Below are positions 7,013-13,120 of a stretch of 35,646 bases of DNA, piece after piece. The stretch's first letter is position 1, and the number at the start of each line of letters is the position of its first letter. Source of the stretch: a virus. The stretch covers positions 1 to 35,646 of the IMG/VR virus record IMGVR_UViG_3300021076_000050. One strand, 5' to 3'. Both the position numbers and the translations under genes were made by a program. The notes under the pieces are model-generated. The model was not told the DNA's origin. It searched no databases and saw only the letters and a list, made by a program, of their open reading frames with translations.

Positions 7013-7453
7013 TTATTGCTCCTCTGGTTCTGTTGTAGGTGTGTGCTTTGCTCCGCTCATTTGGTTCATGCGCTCGTTAAGCTCTTTAAGGAGAACATTA
7101 TTGCCGAAATGCTTAGGCCATCTACGTTCTAAAAGCCACGCATCAGCTTGCCATCTCTCGGGTTTAGCTGCAATCATGTCCGTGTGTTCCATGACCTTTT
7201 GCATCTCAGCCCTTTTTATGGACTGAAAAAACTCGGCATATTCTGAATCAATGCCATCATCTAAATCATTAGCCCCTTGGTCAAGCCAATAATACAAACA
7301 ACGCTCTGTAATCCCGTTTGCTTCTGCTGCCATTTGATAAGGTGCACGCCTTGAAATAGCCGATATAATCTCAGCCCGTCTTTCCGGTGTGAACTTGGAT
7401 GGCCTACCCATAGCATTGCTAGGATCGGCTTGTTTCTTGTCCTTTTTAGCCAT
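7013..7453 (-). CDS. terS: Terminase small subunit (DNA recognition)
   Basis: A 146-residue protein. G-R-P-S-K-F-T-P-E at 16-24 leads into a helix-turn-helix (A-A-E-A-N-G-I-T-E-R-C-L-Y-Y-W, about 42-56). This is followed by E-Y-A-E-F-F-Q-S-I-K-R-A-E and the late W-x-A-D-A-W-L-L-E-R-R-W-P-K-H-F-G motif (101-117) typical of phage small terminases. It would recognise the pac site and load the large subunit. The start is ATG at 7453 with AAGGA 9 nt upstream; an in-frame GTG at 7459 is too close to the site. It is unusual in being 2.3 kb and several small genes away from terL. Confidence 0.85.
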   Translation of the reverse strand: MAKKDKKQADPSNAMGRPSKFTPERRAEIISAISRRAPYQMAAEANGITERCLYYWLDQGANDLDDGIDSEYAEFFQSIKRAEMQKVMEHTDMIAAKPERWQADAWLLERRWPKHFGNNVLLKELNERMNQMSGAKHTPTTEPEEQ

Positions 7454-7494
7454 AATCACTAATCCTTTAGTGTATGTAAATCATCATCTACATA

Positions 7495-7713
7495 TTACGG
7501 TTTTTTGTTTCTTAACGCTACCATAACGATAAATAAAACTACCGTTTCAAAGCCGTCTGCCGTTCCTAGCAACGTGCTTAATTCATTGGCATCTATTTTA
7601 CCATCACTCAATGCGCTATAAAGATTCGTGCAAAACGTAATAAAGCACAATATCGCTGGCACTGATAGTACAATATGCGGTTTGTTTTTCAAGAACTCTT
7701 TTAAACATTTCAT
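7495..7713 (-). CDS. Putative holin
   Basis: A 72-residue membrane protein. It has one hydrophobic segment near residues 16-35 (I-V-L-S-V-P-A-I-L-C-F-I-T-F) and a second near the C-terminus (V-V-L-F-I-V-M-V-A-L), with a short D-G-K-I-D-A-N-E-L loop between, and charged ends (K-N-K-P; R-N-K-K-P). The pattern is that of a two-helix holin, which makes the inner-membrane holes that release endolysin. The start is ATG at 7713 with GAGGT 6 nt upstream. It follows the endolysin stop by 8 nt, forming a lysis cassette. Confidence 0.75.
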   Translation of the reverse strand: MKCLKEFLKNKPHIVLSVPAILCFITFCTNLYSALSDGKIDANELSTLLGTADGFETVVLFIVMVALRNKKP

Positions 7714-7721
7714 TGCGCACC

Positions 7722-8135
7722 TCAAACCACCAGTTCAAAATGGTCTGCGTCATTGAGTTGTCCGGGTCTATCAAGTTTCCCTAGGCCATCCCATGAGCCA
7801 CCCCAACGCACAGAATGAGACATTTTACCCTCATCCTTAAGTTTCTGGGCAATACCTAGAACGTAACCACCGAACCATATTGCCAGTTTGTCATCGTTAA
7901 AGTTAACAGGATAGGGTGCCACATCTACCGCCATTGACGGGTTTTGATTATGTTTACCGTGTGGGTAGTGAAGTTTTGTATTGCCTTTAGCAAAAGCAGC
8001 TTCTTGATTGGCTTCGTTTCGATAACCTTCCAAAATAGTGCAATCAAAGAATTTTATTACCTCGTAGAACAAGGCTTGTAGGTCTGGATGACAGGTTGAT
8101 AACTTAGAAAATGATGCTTGACTGAATTTTGGCAT
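7722..8135 (-). CDS. Endolysin, M15-type L,D-/D,D-peptidase
   Basis: A 137-residue peptidoglycan peptidase that cuts the stem peptides of the host wall. It has the zinc-peptidase layout of phage T5-like and Ply500-like enzymes: E36-G-Y-R, then H62 in G-K-H-N-Q-N-P-S, A-V-D71-V-A-P-Y-P, a W-G-G-S-W-D-G segment at 111-117, and the final D-A-D131-H132-F-E-L. H62, D71 and H132 are the likely zinc ligands. There is no signal peptide, so it needs the adjacent holin. The start has AAGGAAAG upstream. Confidence 0.9.
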   Translation of the reverse strand: MPKFSQASFSKLSTCHPDLQALFYEVIKFFDCTILEGYRNEANQEAAFAKGNTKLHYPHGKHNQNPSMAVDVAPYPVNFNDDKLAIWFGGYVLGIAQKLKDEGKMSHSVRWGGSWDGLGKLDRPGQLNDADHFELVV

Positions 8136-8177
8136 GATAACTTTCCTTGTCTTGTTAATTTAATATTAGCATTAAAT

Positions 8178-8195
8178 AGCCCTATTGCTAGGGCT
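8178..8195 (-). terminator. Hairpin between HNH gene and lysis cassette
   Basis: AGCCCTA at 8178-8184 pairs with TAGGGCT at 8189-8195 across a TTGC loop. On the minus strand it is followed by ATTTAAT, not a strict U-run. It may be a weak terminator or a transcript boundary that separates early minus-strand genes from the lysis and packaging genes. Confidence 0.4.
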
Positions 8196-8214
8196 AGAAA
8201 GCAAGGAAGTTTTC

Positions 8215-8337
8215 ATGAAACAAATCAATAATAATAGAAAATCAAGCGGAGAGATAGCACTCGATGATTCGCTTGCCATCTTCTTCACTTTACATTTTTC
8301 CATGTTTTATTTCTACAAATATTATGCATTGAGCTAA
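8215..8337 (+). CDS. Possible 40-residue plus-strand membrane peptide
   Basis: A short frame starting M-K-Q-I-N-N-N-R-K-S-S with AAGGAAG five bases before the ATG. Its C-terminal half is aromatic and hydrophobic (A-I-F-F-T-L-H-F-S-M-F-Y-F-Y). It overlaps the 3' end of the HNH gene on the opposite strand. Only the good ribosome site argues for translation; it could be chance. Confidence 0.28.
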   Translation: MKQINNNRKSSGEIALDDSLAIFFTLHFSMFYFYKYYALS

Positions 8338-8803
8338 TATGTAGTGAAAACTTCGTTGCAAGAGAAGTTTGAGTTGCTCCTTGGGAAAACAAATAACGTA
8401 TTTCCTTAACAATATCAGGATTTACTTTGGATAAATGATGCTTGACTCCTAGATTTAAAGGTGGATTTTTTGCTCTCCCTTTTTTTATTTTATCCCTCAT
8501 GTTGTCACCATGAGTTCCAACAAATAAATGATTCGGGTTAACGCAAGATGGATTATCGCATTTATGGCATATAATTTTTTTCTGCTCAAAATCCCCAACA
8601 AATAGCAAATAAGAAAATCTATGAGCAGCTACATTACCCAAATCACGATACATAATCTGCCCATACCCTTTCTTATTTTTAAAAGCATTCCATTCCCAAC
8701 ATTCATTTTTCTTAAATGGAACACTCACTTTATCCATGAATCTTACTTTATCAGCGATTGTTAAATCACTCTTTGAGATATTTCTCAATGATTTTAATGC
8801 CAT
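8285..8803 (-). CDS. HNH homing-type endonuclease (HNH_3)
   Basis: 172 residues from the ATG at 8803. Earlier in-frame starts exist inside the upstream gene and cannot be excluded. An N-terminal C-W-E-W-N segment is followed by G-Y-G-Q-I and A-A-H61-R-F-S-Y. The HNH core is I-C-H80-K-C-D-N-P-S-C-V-N-P-N-H92-L-F-V-G-T with D-N-M-R-D and K-K-G-R after it. A C-terminal helix-turn-helix (residues about 125-170) probably reads DNA. This is the standard layout of free-standing phage HNH nucleases that spread between related genomes. It overlaps the VRR-NUC gene and is AT-rich. Confidence 0.88.
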   Translation of the reverse strand: MALKSLRNISKSDLTIADKVRFMDKVSVPFKKNECWEWNAFKNKKGYGQIMYRDLGNVAAHRFSYLLFVGDFEQKKIICHKCDNPSCVNPNHLFVGTHGDNMRDKIKKGRAKNPPLNLGVKHHLSKVNPDIVKEIRYLFSQGATQTSLATKFSLHISSMHNICRNKTWKNVK

Positions 8804-9158
8804 CTTCAAACCCATAACAAAAATAACCATCGTACCCAACAGTTTTCATCCTGTCAATCCATTCTTGTTGCCTCACCCAAGTTTCAGACTTCCTTGCTGA
8901 TGGCGGATAGTTCATATTTCTTTTAACTTCCAACCATAAACCAGCGTATAACCCTGTTCGGCTAGGGTAGGGAATAAACAAGTCACTCACACCCGGACGC
9001 AATCCCATTAACTTCAAGTTCCAAGTTTGAGCTTCGGTGCGTTTCCCCTCGTTGTTATTCTTGTAAAAGTACTCTTTCAGTATCGGGTGCAGACTCAGCC
9101 ACTTCACAAGGGCGCGTTGCTCTTGGTTTTCCGTGGGAATCAGAAATTTTCGTGTCAT
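8766..9158 (-). CDS. VRR-NUC domain nuclease
   Basis: 130 residues from ATG 9158 (GAGG 6 nt upstream). It fits the VRR-NUC family of the PD-(D/E)xK superfamily: N-N-N-E-G-K-R-T in an early helix, G-L-R-P-G-V-S-D-L-F-I-P in the core (catalytic D) and L-W-L-E-V-K-R (catalytic E-x-K). A later Q-Q-E-W-I-D-R-M and the C-terminal Y-F-C-Y-G-F-E-D-G-I-K-I-I complete the pattern. Stand-alone phage members are structure-specific nucleases that can resolve branched DNA. It lies in the early minus-strand replication region. Confidence 0.85.
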   Translation of the reverse strand: MTRKFLIPTENQEQRALVKWLSLHPILKEYFYKNNNEGKRTEAQTWNLKLMGLRPGVSDLFIPYPSRTGLYAGLWLEVKRNMNYPPSARKSETWVRQQEWIDRMKTVGYDGYFCYGFEDGIKIIEKYLKE

Positions 9159-9243
9159 CCTTGACCTCATCATTTCCGTAAAGAATTTTCATCAACGCTA
9201 GAACTTCCTGTTGGTCGCGCAAATTAACCGTTTTTCTTTTCAT
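9055..9243 (-). CDS. Possible small early protein overlapping the VRR-NUC gene
   Basis: A 62-residue frame starting M-K-R-K-T-V-N-L-R-D with AGGAAG about 9 nt upstream. The first 28 residues fill the gap between its neighbours and look natural. The last third overlaps the VRR-NUC gene in another frame and looks less protein-like. It also overlaps the end of the upstream small gene. The function is unknown. Confidence 0.45.
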   Translation of the reverse strand: MKRKTVNLRDQQEVLALMKILYGNDEVKDDTKISDSHGKPRATRPCEVAESAPDTERVLLQE

Positions 9244-9388
9244 TTTTCTTCGCTTCCTCTTCGTCCGCACAACGGCGTAAAAATATTTCTGATGCCTCGC
9301 TAATGGTCATGCTATTGGGTAAAAATCCTTTCACACAAGCAAGCCATGCGACAAACTTCTTGGCCTTATCTCCTTGAATCGTATTCAT
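9224..9388 (-). CDS. 54-residue small early protein
   Basis: The frame begins M-N-T-I-Q-G-D-K-A-K-K-F-V-A-W and ends in an acidic-basic tail (D-E-E-E-A-K-K-N-E-K-K-N-G). Its ATG overlaps the TGA of the upstream gene (ATGA). The core S-M-T-I-S-E-A-S-E-I-F-L-R-R may form a small helical domain. Translation is supported by coupling; the function is unknown. Confidence 0.6.
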   Translation of the reverse strand: MNTIQGDKAKKFVAWLACVKGFLPNSMTISEASEIFLRRCADEEEAKKNEKKNG

Positions 9389-9600
9389 TTCAGCTTCCTT
9401 TCTGGGTAGTATTTCAACTGTTCGACCATCTCTTCATAGCATCTGATGGCCTCCTCTATTTTCTCTTCTGGATGGGCTTCTAACACTTCCCTACAATGTT
9501 GACGCAAAAATTCAATGTCATCACCGCGATGACCATCGGAAACCTTTTTAATCAATCCGCACAAATAATTCTTACGCGCTATCCATAACGCCCTGTTCAT
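9385..9600 (-). CDS. 71-residue helical protein of unknown function
   Basis: It starts at the ATG at 9600, where TGATG links it to the stop of the upstream gene. The protein is helical and mixed-charge (W-I-A-R-K-N-Y-L-C-G-L-I-K-K near the start; E-E-K-I-E-E-A-I-R-C-Y-E-E-M later). I see no known domain. It is coupled on both sides in the early minus-strand operon. Confidence 0.62.
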   Translation of the reverse strand: MNRALWIARKNYLCGLIKKVSDGHRGDDIEFLRQHCREVLEAHPEEKIEEAIRCYEEMVEQLKYYPERKLK

Positions 9601-9914
9601 CAGGCATGCGCCCAATTTTTGTAAACTTTCACGGGTTTACCAGCACCGCTTCTATCAGAGCCTTTCGGAGATGCAAACCCCTCTCGCTCTCTAGGCGGTA
9701 TGTAGCCTTGTTTCTTTAACCATTCGGGTTGCTCTCTCATGCTTATAATCTTTATTCGTCTATAAGAATGTATTACAGGTATTTTGATAACATCTGCTTC
9801 TTGAATAGATAACAAGAAGTCCTCATAACCTTTTGCGTGCTCTTTATCAAAAAGTTTGCTAGAAGGATTTATTTTTTCGTCATCAAATTCTCTATTCAAT
9901 ATCTTTATTAGCAT
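9600..9914 (-). CDS. 104-residue hypothetical early protein
   Basis: The start is the ATG at 9914, with AAGGA about 9 nt upstream. The frame stays open to an ATG at 9977, but that extra N-terminus is a shadow of the upstream gene. The sequence begins M-L-I-K-I-L-N-R-E-F-D-D-E-K and has an R-R-I-K-I-I-S-M-R-E-Q-P-E-W-L-K-K-Q-G-Y-I-P-P segment and a basic Gly/Ser-rich tail. The W-L-K-K-Q-G-Y pattern resembles short motifs in DNA-binding accessory proteins, but no family is certain. Confidence 0.55.
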   Translation of the reverse strand: MLIKILNREFDDEKINPSSKLFDKEHAKGYEDFLLSIQEADVIKIPVIHSYRRIKIISMREQPEWLKKQGYIPPREREGFASPKGSDRSGAGKPVKVYKNWAHA

Positions 9915-10368
9915 TGGCACGTTCCTTGTCCCAAGTAGAAAAATAATCCGCTCCGTGGATTTTCCCGTCTTTGCCATGAAAACAGAATTTATATAAATAA
10001 TTAATGTACTCTTCGTATATATTTTTTTCTATTAACATGTTTTCGTTAAAATAACATGCTCTGAATAGTCCAACGGTGGGGTAAAGGTTTATAAAAATTA
10101 AATTATTTGCCGCGTCTTTTGCGCGCTCTATGTCGTCAATTTTCCAATCCATAAAGCAATCAGCCCATGTTATGACCGCGGACTTAAGGCTTTCTGCTTG
10201 CTCTTCTATGGTTCCAATCCCTTCAAATAATGGGTTAAAGCAATAGGCTTTGTACAACCTGTTAAGAACCATTTCTGCTATTTCAATATAAATAGGTTCT
10301 ATGTCGTCATTAATACGAAACGGGTCTTTTTCTATAAACTTATTAAATTTAAACTCTACTACATTCAT
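9892..10368 (-). CDS. Possible replication protein P-like helicase loader
   Basis: A 158-residue protein directly after the O-like initiator. Residues 25-110 are helical: I-A-E-M-V-L-N-R-L-Y, F-N-P-L-F-E-G-I, then I-T-W-A-D-C-F-M-D-W-K-I-D-D-I-E-R-A-K-D and Y-P-T-V-G-L-F-R-A-C-Y. The order of a tryptophan-rich helix, a loop with conserved Pro and a final cysteine-bearing helix is reminiscent of lambda P-type loaders, which bring host DnaB to the origin. Position supports this; the sequence match is weak. The end overlaps the next gene by 23 nt. Confidence 0.5.
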   Translation of the reverse strand: MNVVEFKFNKFIEKDPFRINDDIEPIYIEIAEMVLNRLYKAYCFNPLFEGIGTIEEQAESLKSAVITWADCFMDWKIDDIERAKDAANNLIFINLYPTVGLFRACYFNENMLIEKNIYEEYINYLYKFCFHGKDGKIHGADYFSTWDKERANANKDIE

Positions 10369-10370
10369 TT

Positions 10371-11348
10371 CTACCCCGATTTTAGTTTTTTAAGGATGTC
10401 ACCTATTGTTTTCTCACCTGTAGGAGAAAGAACCGCGCTAGCTATATCCCTAAAAGCCTTTCCGTCCTGTTTGTATTGTTCTTGTTTTTGCTTTTGCTGC
10501 TCTTCTTCGTGTTCACGTATTGATTGTGAGGTAATGCCGTTGTAACCCTGTGGAATTAACCATTTACCCTCACGTACTTTTTTCAAAAAGATGTTAATTC
10601 GTTTATTAACTGCATCAAAGCTTTGTTCAGGGTTAGTTTCATAGGCGTAATAAACACCTTGGGAAAGAATATCACCCTCAATGTAAATATCACGATTAGC
10701 AATAACCATCTCAATATGGGTTTTAACAGAATCAGTACAAGAAAAAACAGAAACAGATTTGTTGTTTGTTTTCTTTCTTTCTTTTATTTGTTTTATTGTT
10801 GTATTTATATGTGCGCCATCCAACCGTTCAACGGTAAATTGGCGGAACGGTGAATTATCAAATTCTTCAGTGGTGGCGCGGGTTTTAGAAGGTTCAACCG
10901 TTCCGCCAATTTTGGCGGTGTGGTTAGCTTCTGAAATGTGGATAACTTTTGCCTTTGACCTATTTACAACCGTTCCGCCAATTTTGGCGGTGTGGCTATA
11001 AGCGGATTCAGGATTGAATCTTGTTCCATTTAAGACAACCAATTTCCAAGACCCAAATTTACCGCTTCCTTCTCTTTCTTGGCGATATTCAATTAAATTT
11101 GTAGAATTTAAATAACACATATATCGTTCGTAGGTTCTCTCGCTAATACTAAAATGCTGCATAATGTGATGTTTATTTGGCTTCCAGGTTGGAGGAAGGC
11201 TCTCAAGAAACATCCACAAATGTAGTTCTTTTGAATGCTTTATGGGAAATTTTTGAATTAAATCGGTAAGAACCATTACAAAAGGTTTTTGCTCTTTCTC
11301 GAATGCTTTGATATCGTATTTTTCTATATGAACAGGTTTATTGGTCAT
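10371..11348 (-). CDS. Lambda O-like replication initiator with internal origin
   Basis: 325 residues from ATG 11348 (AAGGGAA 8 nt upstream). The N-terminal third is a winged-helix domain (W-K-P-N-K-H-H-I-M-Q-H-F-S-I-S-E-R-T-Y-E-R-Y, about 55-76), as expected for an origin-binding initiator. The middle holds a repeated peptide, H-T-A-K-I-G-G-T-V, because the DNA encodes direct repeats that look like iterons. The C-terminal region is helical and Glu/Gln/Lys-rich with D-G-K-A-F-R-D-I-A-S, a likely partner-binding tail. The order initiator then possible loader, with the origin inside the initiator gene, mirrors lambdoid phages. It is the first gene of the leftward block. Confidence 0.7.
   Translation of the reverse strand: MTNKPVHIEKYDIKAFEKEQKPFVMVLTDLIQKFPIKHSKELHLWMFLESLPPTWKPNKHHIMQHFSISERTYERYMCYLNSTNLIEYRQEREGSGKFGSWKLVVLNGTRFNPESAYSHTAKIGGTVVNRSKAKVIHISEANHTAKIGGTVEPSKTRATTEEFDNSPFRQFTVERLDGAHINTTIKQIKERKKTNNKSVSVFSCTDSVKTHIEMVIANRDIYIEGDILSQGVYYAYETNPEQSFDAVNKRINIFLKKVREGKWLIPQGYNGITSQSIREHEEEQQKQKQEQYKQDGKAFRDIASAVLSPTGEKTIGDILKKLKSG
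10821..10995. repeat. Iterons: candidate replication origin inside the initiator gene
   Basis: Two identical 29-bp copies lie at 10895-10923 and 10967-10995, 72 bp apart. Each contains the dyad CCGCCAA-TT-TTGGCGG. A third, inverted match (ATTGGCGGAACGGT) is at 10838-10851, next to the small dyad ACCGTTcAACGGT around 10823-10835. Lambda's origin has the same logic, with four dyad iterons inside gene O. The AT-rich flank at 10742-10810 could be the melting region. Confidence 0.65.
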
Positions 11349-11395
11349 GCTAATTCCCTTTAACGGTTGTCGAAGCACTCCATGTGCTTAGGGAT

Positions 11396-11424
11396 AGTAT
11401 AGATTGTGATAGGATATATATAAA
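11396..11424 (-). promoter_or_regulatory. Leftward early promoter for the initiator operon
   Basis: Read on the minus strand, TTTATA (11424-11419) and TATACT (11401-11396) are 17 bp apart, matching sigma70 at 4/6 and 5/6 positions. The start point would be about 40 nt before the initiator ATG. It is back-to-back with the rightward promoter at 11432. Confidence 0.55.
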
Positions 11425-11431
11425 AGAAATG

Positions 11432-11460
11432 TTGTCATAGGAATCGTTCATGACTATAAT
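11432..11460 (+). promoter_or_regulatory. Strong rightward sigma70 promoter
   Basis: TTGTCA (11432-11437), a 17-bp spacer, then TATAAT (11455-11460). This is 5/6 and 6/6 to consensus and the best promoter I find in the window. No gene starts for about 310 bp downstream; the first thing transcribed is the stem-loop region 11467-11591. Confidence 0.75.
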
Positions 11461-11466
11461 TGCCTT

Positions 11467-11591
11467 ATGTGTATGGACGCACGTAGCCGATTTATGCCAA
11501 ACAATGGCGTCCGGTAGTTCTAATAGCATGATTGATATCTTGGCGGACACGCAATCATGCGCTGTTTATAAAAGTTCCAGCGGCATGGAAC
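11467..11591 (+). ncRNA. Candidate structured RNA or leader in the control region
   Basis: Downstream of the strong promoter lie three perfect inverted repeats in 120 nt. GGACGC (11475-11480) pairs with GCGTCC (11507-11512). GCATGATTG (11526-11534) pairs with CAATCATGC (11552-11560) around a 17-nt loop. GTTCCA (11574-11579) pairs with TGGAAC (11586-11591) around GCGGCA. The loop of the second stem carries CGGAC, which can pair with GTCCG at 11509-11513, so a pseudoknot or alternative fold is possible. No good reading frame with a ribosome site is present. It could be a small regulatory RNA, an untranslated leader of the early operon or a set of operators. No clear intrinsic terminator follows. 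Confidence 0.5.
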
Positions 11592-11709
11592 AGTGAAGTA
11601 ACTTGCTGCTAACCCTCTTAGTTTACCCTCAAATTTTTCATAATCCTAATCTAAATCACACAAACATAAAAGTCTTTTTGTATCTTGATATAATTATTTT
11701 AAATTTCGC

Positions 11710-11745
11710 TTGCATTCTTTTGCCGTGTCGTGATACATTTGTATC
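11710..11745 (+). promoter_or_regulatory. Early rightward promoter with operator-like dyad
   Basis: TTGCAT (11710-11715) is 18 bp from TACATT (11734-11739), which is preceded by TGA in the extended -10 position. A perfect 14-bp dyad, GATACA-TT-TGTATC (11732-11745), overlaps the -10 and the start. Another TGTATC half-site is at 11679-11684. This is what an autoregulated operator for the ribbon-helix-helix gene just downstream would look like. Confidence 0.5.
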
Positions 11746-11778
11746 CATGATATCGCAATACATTAATACGAGGGAATT

Positions 11779-11982
11779 ATGTCAGTAAAAAGAAAAAATA
11801 TACAAGAAGATGACCGAGCATTTCACATGAGAATGCCCAGAGACACTTGGTTGTTGCTAAAAAAGGCTGCCATGATTTCTGAAATTTCAATGGGTGAGTA
11901 TGTGACTAAATTAGTTGAAAAACAAAGAGTAAAACTAGCAAAAAAGATGGATGTTTTAGGTGATTTCGCAGATGTAGAATAG
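11779..11982 (+). CDS. Ribbon-helix-helix (Arc/Mnt-like) regulator
   Basis: A 67-residue basic protein preceded by GAGGGAATT. The segment F-H-M-R-M-P-R-D-T-W-L-L-L-K-K-A-A (15-31) gives a short beta strand then a helix. I-S-M-G-E-Y-V-T-K-L-V-E-K-Q follows as the second helix, the Arc-repressor layout in which the strand from each subunit enters the DNA major groove. As first gene of the rightward block next to an operator-like dyad, it probably represses its own promoter and perhaps the divergent ones. It is the only obvious transcription regulator in the genome. The family is convincing; the target is inferred. Confidence 0.72.
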   Translation: MSVKRKNIQEDDRAFHMRMPRDTWLLLKKAAMISEISMGEYVTKLVEKQRVKLAKKMDVLGDFADVE

Positions 11983-11999
11983 CAGTAAAAAAAGTAAGT

Positions 12000-12031
12000 C
12001 TGAGGCTATAGGCTGGAACCTATAACCTCGG
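12000..12031. terminator. Strong hairpin after the regulator gene
   Basis: GAGGCTATAGG (12002-12012) pairs with CCTATAACCTC (12019-12029) with one mismatch and a CTGGAA loop, and flanking bases extend the stem to 13 pairs. There is no U-run on the plus strand (GTTGTTC). On the minus strand a run of T follows after 9 nt. It probably limits read-through from the regulator gene or stops antisense transcription. Confidence 0.5.
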
Positions 12032-12063
12032 TTGTTCAAACAAAACTTTAATAGGTGAATTAT

Positions 12064-12585
12064 ATGAACGCATTAAGTTTAGCGTATTCTAACGCGCAAA
12101 AGCAACAATCATGGATTGATGACCCATTTGAGTTTAAGGGTTTTGTTACAGGAGTAACGAAAATTTCAGACCACCAACGTAATCTTAATGATTACCTTCA
12201 AGAGTTAGTTTATAGCTATGGTAAACACATAGGCGATAACTACGAGCTTGACCTCAACAAACTTTCAACTCCCTGCCAGCTTGAGCTTGCCAGACTATAC
12301 ATTGAGTCAATTGACCGTGAAATAGAATGGGCTTGCTATGGTGAAGACCAGACTTTAAACAGCGATTTTCTTTGCGCCATGCTTGCCATGTTCAAAGATT
12401 CTAACCCTAAAACACGTGCCAAATTCGCACAAGTTACGACTGTAAACGTCCTTAAATATTACCACCAGACCTTGCAAGACCTGATTGACACAGCGTGCCA
12501 AGATTACTTTTGCAATGAAATGAGTGAAGCAGGTTATCACGCTGAGCAAGATATGGATCATGGTGATGTCGTATGGAGACGTTAG
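12064..12585 (+). CDS. Hypothetical early protein, 173 residues
   Basis: The start is ATG 12064 with AGGTGA upstream; the GTG at 12055 is part of that site. The protein is mainly helical (N-D-Y-L-Q-E-L-V-Y-S-Y-G-K-H-I; P-C-Q-L-E-L-A-R-L-Y-I-E-S-I) with a D-Y-F-C-N-E-M-S-E-A-G-Y-H-A-E-Q-D-M-D-H tail. I do not recognise the family. It overlaps the next gene by 13 nt and begins a tightly packed early operon. Confidence 0.78.
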   Translation: MNALSLAYSNAQKQQSWIDDPFEFKGFVTGVTKISDHQRNLNDYLQELVYSYGKHIGDNYELDLNKLSTPCQLELARLYIESIDREIEWACYGEDQTLNSDFLCAMLAMFKDSNPKTRAKFAQVTTVNVLKYYHQTLQDLIDTACQDYFCNEMSEAGYHAEQDMDHGDVVWRR

Positions 12586-12815
12586 TACGGGAAGACCGTT
12601 ACAGTCACTACGACTATGAGATTTGGGCGTACCCCGATGATGATTACCCAGACACAAAGTATTACTACTACAAAATTCTGGATAAAGGAGGCGATCACCA
12701 TTTTTGGATGGGTACGCCAGTAATCAGGGAATCAGACGAGTACTTTGATTCTGCCGGGGAAGCATCCTTGGCAGCAATCGGACACATCGACTTACTAGAA
12801 AGTGGAGAGGGTTAG
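12573..12815 (+). CDS. Acidic tyrosine-rich hypothetical protein
   Basis: An 80-residue protein, strongly acidic with clustered tyrosines (H-Y-D-Y-E-I-W-A-Y-P-D-D-D-Y-P-D, then K-Y-Y-Y-Y-K-I). A later G-D-H-H-F-W-M-G-T-P-V and S-A-G-E-A-S-L-A-A-I-G-H-I-D suggest a small alpha/beta domain. Acidic small early proteins can be DNA mimics, but nothing here proves that. It overlaps its neighbour, so it is translationally coupled. Confidence 0.65.
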   Translation: METLVREDRYSHYDYEIWAYPDDDYPDTKYYYYKILDKGGDHHFWMGTPVIRESDEYFDSAGEASLAAIGHIDLLESGEG

Positions 12816-13061
12816 ATGAATTATTTCATGCGCGATCAGATTACAACAGAAGAGCGATTAAATTTTAAGAGGAAAAAGACGTGGAAAGAACTACTTTGGA
12901 ACGGGTACGTGTATGGCTACAACATCGAATTGACCACTGGGAAGATATTGTTGAAGCGCACCCCAATGACTATGAAACGTTTACAGACATTGGTGAAACA
13001 TGGCGAACAGGTCTTGAGCGAGGCGAAGACCAAGGAATGCTTGATGCTTTCTACATGGTAA
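12816..13061 (+). CDS. Doubtful frame overlapping the next gene
   Basis: An 81-residue frame starts immediately after the previous stop, with GGAGAGGG upstream. Its first 25 residues fill the gap before the 12881 gene, but the rest overlaps that gene in another frame and has a less natural composition. A short real peptide or a translational leader is possible. Confidence 0.27.
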   Translation: MNYFMRDQITTEERLNFKRKKTWKELLWNGYVYGYNIELTTGKILLKRTPMTMKRLQTLVKHGEQVLSEAKTKECLMLSTW

Positions 13062-13093
13062 TGCAATGCATTAATGGTGAAAGAAGCAGCTAA
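12881..13093 (+). CDS. 70-residue early protein with GTG start
   Basis: The start is GTG 12881 with AGAGGA 8 nt upstream. The sequence is natural-looking and helical: V-R-V-W-L-Q-H-R-I-D-H-W-E-D-I-V-E-A-H-P, then E-T-F-T-D-I-G-E-T-W-R-T-G-L and A-F-Y-M-V-M-Q-C-I. No family is recognised. It is the last gene before the structured non-coding region upstream of the Sak4-like gene. Confidence 0.6.
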   Translation: MERTTLERVRVWLQHRIDHWEDIVEAHPNDYETFTDIGETWRTGLERGEDQGMLDAFYMVMQCINGERSS

Positions 13094-13120
13094 ATCATAG
13101 ATACACACTTTATGCACGTG

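Noticed and set aside
9915-9977. An N-terminal extension of the 9600-9914 gene
   Set aside because: It is read out of frame inside the upstream gene, and a good ribosome site precedes the later ATG.
11510-11532. A tRNA T-arm-like motif (GTTCTAAT)
   Set aside because: No matching acceptor, D or anticodon stems could be found around it.
11350-11550. A minus-strand frame in the control region
   Set aside because: It runs through both divergent promoters and the stem-loops and has no good start.
11603-11788. A plus-strand frame leading into the regulator gene
   Set aside because: No ribosome site, a composition of AT-rich non-coding DNA, and it overlaps the promoter/operator signals.
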